Both the position numbers and the translations under genes were made by a program. Source: Balneolaceae bacterium UBA1514 (GTDB lineage Bacteria > Bacteroidota > Rhodothermia > Balneolales > Balneolaceae). Taken from it: DNA of 19,284 nt. The notes below the pieces were generated by a model. That model made no database searches. It was not told the DNA's origin and saw only the letters and a program-made list of their open reading frames with translations. Where the stretch lies: contig DCQQ01000017.1 in assembly GCA_002323515.1 (NCBI GenBank), positions 16,659-35,942 of the forward strand, written 5' to 3'. Shown here in pieces: positions 15,405 to 19,284 of the stretch. How positions within the stretch are numbered: position 1 is the first letter of the stretch; every line of letters starts with the position of its first letter.

Positions 15405-18400
15405 ATGAAACAATTCAGTGTAGCTGGTTCCATTTTACGACGCCCTATCACCGTGATTATGATTACGCTGATAATGACAGCATTTGGGGTTTTTTCACTA
15501 CAAAATCTGCGGGTAACTCTATTTCCATCTATAAATATTCCTGTCTTGGCTATTTCTACGGGGTATCAGAATGTATCTCCAGAGGATATAAACCGGATAT
15601 TGGTAAACCCAATTGAAGGGGCTGTTTCGGCTATTGAGGGGATTGAAAGCTTAGAAGCACGTGTGAGCCGGGGAAGTGCATTTATCATCATGCGATTAAA
15701 AGATGGGACAGATATTCGGAAAACCGAACTTAAAGTACGTGAAGCACTGGACAATGTCCGAAACGAATTACCTAATCAGGCTAGGGAGCCCGTTATTTTC
15801 CAGTTCGATCCAGAGAACCGCCCTATCATGAAGCTAAGTATAGACGCTAGCAATCGAGGTTTAGATGAACTTCGTAATTTAGGCGTCGAAATTGTGGAAC
15901 CCCGATTAGAACGGATTGATGGACTTGCATCTGCAGAGACTCAGGGGGGATTAGAACGGCGTATTTATGTGGATGTATCTCCCATGTCACTGGCGCAATA
16001 TAACCTTTCACCGGCCAATGTTGAAAATGCACTTAGGTCAAATAATGCGCAATTACCTATTGGGAATGTGATTTCTGATCGTATAAGCTACTCGGTTAGG
16101 GTTCAGTCCACTTACACCAGCGTAGATGAAATAGCCAACACTATTGTTAAGATTTCCGAAAACGGAATACCTATTCGGGTAAAAGATGTTGCTGAACTAT
16201 CGGATGGATTCACTGATGTGACCTCTTTGGTCACCGTAAATGGACGAAACAGTGTATCCGTAGATATTCAAAAAAGTTCCGATGCCAATACCTTGGATGT
16301 AGTAAATGCCGTAAAAGAAAGTTTAAATGAGCTAAATGATATCATGCCACCAGGAGTTAACATCCAGGTGCTTTCAGATGAAGGGCGTAACATTGAAGAC
16401 TCTATTAACAATCTATCGCAGTCCGCAACTAGTGCCTTAATTGTGGTTATTGCCGTTATCCTTATTTTTATGGGCGGATGGAGAATTTCGTTAGTGGTTG
16501 CTACCTCCATACCGGTATCCATTGCCGCGAGCTTTGCAGCCATGTATTTTGCTGATCTCACCCTCAATATTCTAACCATCTCTGCCTTAGCTTTGGCCAT
16601 TGGGCTTTTGGTGGACAACTCTATTGTGGTCACCGAAAGTATTGCTCGAAAATTGGAAGAAGGCATGAGTAAATACGATGCTGCCTTAAAAGGTACCAAT
16701 GAGGTCATCGGGGCTTTACTAGGTTCTACTCTCACGACCTTGGGGGTGTTTATTCCCATTATCATGCTCAGTGGCGTTCAAGGAAGTTTTTTTCGAGAAT
16801 TCGCTTTTACTATTTGTTTCGCTATCGGATTCTCCTTCCTATCATCCATAATATTGGTTCCCGTAATCTCTCTTTTGGCCTTAGATTCTAAACAGTTTAG
16901 TCGAAATAATTGGGCTTTCCGAGGAATATCTCATATAGAACAACGATACACTGGCATACTACGGTGGATATTACACCATAAATGGATTGCCGTGGTCTCC
17001 ATGATCAGCATAATTAGTGCCACGGGTTATTTATATAGCTCTATCAATAAGGAAGGCTTTCCTGAAACCGACTCAGGAGAAATAGACATCGACATTACAC
17101 TTCCAGAAGGATCTAAATTGGTTCGAACAATGGAAGTACTTGAAGCATTTAACACTAAACTGGCTGATATGCCCGAGGTAGAAACCCGCATATCCTCTAT
17201 CGGCCGTTCGCGTTGGACTGAGCAAACTAATCGTGGAGAAATAAGCGTAGTGCTCGTACCTGAAATCCAGAGAGAAATAAGTACGAACGACTTTTCTCTT
17301 CGCCTGCGGCAAGAATTAGTCGCTGCGGGGACTACCGTGAGAGTGAGAGTCGAAGGAGGAGGACTAAATTTTGGACGTGGATTTAGTTTTGGAGGTGGCG
17401 CTATACGATTGAGTCTAATTGGTTCAGAAATCGATGAGTTAGTCGCTATTTCCGGAGAAATAGAAAAGAATCTATTGGCTGACCCAGCTATTATATCCGT
17501 AGATAACGGACGTACAGATCCGACACCTGAACTACATTTTTATGTAGATCGTGAACGAGTAGGCCGATTAGGAACCAACTTGAATACGATTGCCTCTAAT
17601 TTGCGCACACAAACATTGGGTAACCAAGCTGGATTTTATATAGACGAGGGACGTGAAATACCCATCGAAGTTCGATCAAGACGAGAAGCCCTTAAGAATA
17701 GAGATGACTTATTTGATGTTGAAGTATTTCAAGTGGGTGAACAACGTGTACCAATAGTGGCTGTTGGTGAATTTATACCTACAGAGGGGGTTGATTCATT
17801 TCAGCGACGAGATCGAGAAACTGTGTTAGATGTAAATATTCGGGTAGATGGAGATGCCAATGAATATCGCGAAAAAATTATCTCTTTTATTCAATCAGAA
17901 ATCATACTACCTGAAGGCTACCGTTACGAGTTTACGGGGGGGGCCTCTGAGTCAGCTGAAGGTTTTCAACAATTCTTCTTTGCTTTGATCGCTGCTGTAC
18001 TATTAATGTACATGATTATGGCGTCTTTATTTGAGAATTTCCGGGATCCCTTCATTATTTGGCTTTGTATTTTCATGGCAGCATTTGGTGCCTTAGCCTT
18101 TTTGGTACTATTGGGAGATCCATTATCTACTACTGCTCAAATTGGAATGTTCATGTTAGTAGGTATCATCGTGAACAATGGTATAGTATTAGTTGATTAT
18201 ATCCATTTAAACACAAAAGGAATCGCTTTTGATCCTACAAGTGGCTCAGAATATATGACACAAGTTATTGAGGCATGTAGACGTCGTATGCGCCCTATAC
18301 TGCTGACCGCTATCACTACAATCTGTTCAATGATACCTTTGTCTTTGGAATTAGGTTCCGGTGCTGAAATTTGGTCCCCATTAGCTAAAGCAGTTATTGG

Positions 18401-18503
18401 CGGTCTATTATTTGGAGCCGTTCTTACCTTATTCATCACTCCAGCTCTTTCAGTTGGGTTTAATCAAAGCATCAATTGGGTTAAGCAACTTCGGAGAAAG
18501 TAA
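15405..18503 (+). CDS. RND multidrug-type efflux pump subunit 2 (HAE1/AcrB-MdtC-like)
   Basis: Second RND transporter of the operon, 1032 aa, starting 4 nt after RND1. It has the same architecture: SILRRPITVIMITLIMT with the first membrane span, NLRVTLFPSINIPVLAI, VSPEDINRILVNPIEGAV, two periplasmic loops, and helices 2-6 and 8-12. The helix-4 site reads LAIGLLVDNSIVVTESI, so only D404 of the usual Asp pair is present and the second is N405. Helix 10 reads GIIVNNGIVLVDYI, with N924 in the Lys940 position. A Gly-rich stretch (GGGLNFGRGFSFGGGAI) sits in the second periplasmic loop. It is diverged from RND1 throughout, so this is an old duplication and not a recent one. The layout resembles mdtABC, where two different RND proteins form one heteromeric pump; this is an inference from position and similarity. 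Confidence 0.95.
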   Translation: MKQFSVAGSILRRPITVIMITLIMTAFGVFSLQNLRVTLFPSINIPVLAISTGYQNVSPEDINRILVNPIEGAVSAIEGIESLEARVSRGSAFIIMRLKDGTDIRKTELKVREALDNVRNELPNQAREPVIFQFDPENRPIMKLSIDASNRGLDELRNLGVEIVEPRLERIDGLASAETQGGLERRIYVDVSPMSLAQYNLSPANVENALRSNNAQLPIGNVISDRISYSVRVQSTYTSVDEIANTIVKISENGIPIRVKDVAELSDGFTDVTSLVTVNGRNSVSVDIQKSSDANTLDVVNAVKESLNELNDIMPPGVNIQVLSDEGRNIEDSINNLSQSATSALIVVIAVILIFMGGWRISLVVATSIPVSIAASFAAMYFADLTLNILTISALALAIGLLVDNSIVVTESIARKLEEGMSKYDAALKGTNEVIGALLGSTLTTLGVFIPIIMLSGVQGSFFREFAFTICFAIGFSFLSSIILVPVISLLALDSKQFSRNNWAFRGISHIEQRYTGILRWILHHKWIAVVSMISIISATGYLYSSINKEGFPETDSGEIDIDITLPEGSKLVRTMEVLEAFNTKLADMPEVETRISSIGRSRWTEQTNRGEISVVLVPEIQREISTNDFSLRLRQELVAAGTTVRVRVEGGGLNFGRGFSFGGGAIRLSLIGSEIDELVAISGEIEKNLLADPAIISVDNGRTDPTPELHFYVDRERVGRLGTNLNTIASNLRTQTLGNQAGFYIDEGREIPIEVRSRREALKNRDDLFDVEVFQVGEQRVPIVAVGEFIPTEGVDSFQRRDRETVLDVNIRVDGDANEYREKIISFIQSEIILPEGYRYEFTGGASESAEGFQQFFFALIAAVLLMYMIMASLFENFRDPFIIWLCIFMAAFGALAFLVLLGDPLSTTAQIGMFMLVGIIVNNGIVLVDYIHLNTKGIAFDPTSGSEYMTQVIEACRRRMRPILLTAITTICSMIPLSLELGSGAEIWSPLAKAVIGGLLFGAVLTLFITPALSVGFNQSINWVKQLRRK

Positions 18504-18530
18504 ATCATACAAGTCTGTATGAGTGGACAT

Positions 18531-18559
18531 TAGACAATAGTCGTCAGATTTTATATACT
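18531..18559 (+). promoter_or_regulatory. Candidate sigma70-type promoter of the YtxH gene
   Basis: TAGACA (18531-18536) and TATACT (18554-18559) each match the sigma70 consensus in 5 of 6 positions and are spaced 17 nt apart. Transcription would start near 18566, leaving a leader of about a dozen nt made up almost wholly of the SD. No Bacteroidota-type TAnnTTTG box is seen here. Confidence 0.55.
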
Positions 18560-18566
18560 AAAAGAA

Positions 18567-18572
18567 AAGGAG
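18567..18572 (+). promoter_or_regulatory. Strong Shine-Dalgarno of the YtxH gene
   Basis: AAGGAG ends 5 nt before the ATG at 18578. Most other genes in the window have no recognisable SD, so this one probably has a high and separately set translation rate. Confidence 0.75.
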
Positions 18573-18577
18573 TAGTT

Positions 18578-18886
18578 ATGAGTAAAACAGAAAGTTTTTT
18601 AACAGGATTGATAACAGGAGCCCTAGCAGGATCGATTATAGCATTATTATACGCACCAGATACAGGTACTAATACACGAAAAAAGTTAAGCTATCAGGTA
18701 AGTCACTATAGAGATGAGCTAGTCGATTTAATTGGTGAGTTGCAGAAGGAAAAAGACAAGCTCATGTCAGAAGCAAAACAAAAGGGTGAAAAGGTGGTCT
18801 CAGAAGCTAAGAAAAAAGCTGATAATCTCATTAAAGAAGCCGAGCACCTACTGGAAACAATTGACCAAACTCCAAAAGCGTTGTAG
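18578..18886 (+). CDS. YtxH domain-containing protein
   Basis: Small membrane-anchored protein of 102 aa. Residues 7-27 form a Gly/Ala-rich hydrophobic segment (FLTGLITGALAGSIIALLYAP), followed by the family's conserved APDTGTNTRKKL turn. Residues 35-95 form a long charged helix with heptad-like Lys/Glu/Ala content (KEKDKLMSEAKQKGEKVV ...), a likely coiled coil in the cytoplasm or periplasm. YtxH members are often stress-induced in other bacteria, but the molecular role is unknown and none is assigned. The gene has its own promoter and SD signals and lies 74 nt after the efflux operon, so it is probably independent of it. It faces rpoC and shares a bidirectional terminator with it. Confidence 0.88.
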   Translation: MSKTESFLTGLITGALAGSIIALLYAPDTGTNTRKKLSYQVSHYRDELVDLIGELQKEKDKLMSEAKQKGEKVVSEAKKKADNLIKEAEHLLETIDQTPKAL

Positions 18887-18914
18887 TATTTACGTACCCA
18901 CTACTAGCAATTTT

Positions 18915-18938
18915 ACTAACAACATATCTGTTGATAGT
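18915..18938 (+). other. Hairpin downstream of the YtxH gene
   Basis: ACTA-a-CAACA (18915-18924) pairs with TGTTG-a-TAGT (18929-18938): a 9-bp stem with one A-A mismatch and a 4-nt loop. No U-run follows, so it is a 3'-UTR structure or accessory element ahead of the real terminator at 18972. Confidence 0.4.
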
Positions 18939-18967
18939 TATTCAGCTGGTGTTTAACATTTTAGCAC

Positions 18968-19011
18968 AAAAAAAGCCCCTTCTGATCAGTCACAAGGGGC
19001 TTTAATTTTTT
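18968..19011. terminator. Bidirectional intrinsic terminator between ytxH and rpoC
   Basis: AAAGCCCCTT (18972-18981) and AAGGGGCTTT (18994-19003) form a perfect 10-bp GC-rich stem with a 12-nt loop. On the plus strand it is followed by AATTTTTT; on the minus strand it is followed by seven T. It can therefore stop both the ytxH and the rpoC transcripts. Confidence 0.92.
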
Positions 19012-19039
19012 AAAGCTTATCGGTTAGAATAAGTGGTTA

Positions 19040-19284
<245 letters not shown>

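Noticed and set aside
16268..16765. 165-codon minus-strand frame inside RND subunit 2
   Set aside because: Antisense shadow of the same membrane region as in RND subunit 1, with no domain and no start signals.

Overview
The window looks like ordinary chromosome from an FCB-group bacterium, most likely Balneolota or another Bacteroidota-like lineage. This is an inference from gene content: an archaeal/eukaryotic-type prolyl-tRNA synthetase, a single-domain TonB with a CDEEA-type C-terminus, a DUF1844 protein, a CrtI-type desaturase, an RlpA lipoprotein, lipoboxes ending in N-C-G, AT-leaning DNA, and mostly absent Shine-Dalgarno sequences. I see no phage, insertion sequence, CRISPR array or defence island.

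Layout. (1) Bases 1-4115, plus strand: the 3' part of proS, a fused NAD(P)HX epimerase/dehydratase (nnrE-nnrD), a VanZ-like membrane protein and a TonB-family protein, closed by a strong intrinsic terminator. (2) Bases 4191-5109, minus strand: a DUF1844 gene overlapping a downstream Nudix hydrolase by 20 nt. A 364-nt gene-free region follows. (3) Bases 5474-7159: serC (plus), convergent with a rhomboid protease gene (minus). (4) Bases 7292-9821, plus: an odd tRNA-like element, an rlpA lipoprotein gene whose longest ORF runs back into that element, and a crtI-type carotenoid desaturase. (5) Bases 9850-10509, minus: a small transaldolase of the FSA/TalC family, divergent from region 6. (6) Bases 10800-18503, plus: a tight RND efflux operon (lipoprotein adaptor, then two tandem RND pumps with 4-5 nt gaps) that resembles mdtABC in layout. 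(7) Bases 18578-18886: a YtxH-family protein with its own sigma70-like promoter and strong SD, facing the 3' end of rpoC (minus, cut by the window edge) across a bidirectional terminator.

How they fit together. Translation and transcription (proS, the tRNA-like element, rpoC), metabolite repair (nnr), serine biosynthesis (serC), pentose-phosphate metabolism (transaldolase), envelope functions (TonB, RlpA, VanZ-like, rhomboid), carotenoid formation (crtI) and efflux sit side by side without forming one pathway. The only clear multi-gene functional unit is the efflux operon. Its two pumps differ at the proton-relay site (Asp-Asp in one, Asp-Asn in the other), and both have Asn where AcrB has its relay Lys.

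I found no convincing new multi-gene system. The points most worth checking are the atypical tRNA, the repeated (L/M)(T/S)xEE(Q/R)R tail on the efflux adaptor, the asymmetric RND pair, two inverted repeats in the transaldolase/efflux divergent region, and a pair of mutually exclusive hairpins before the VanZ-like gene.
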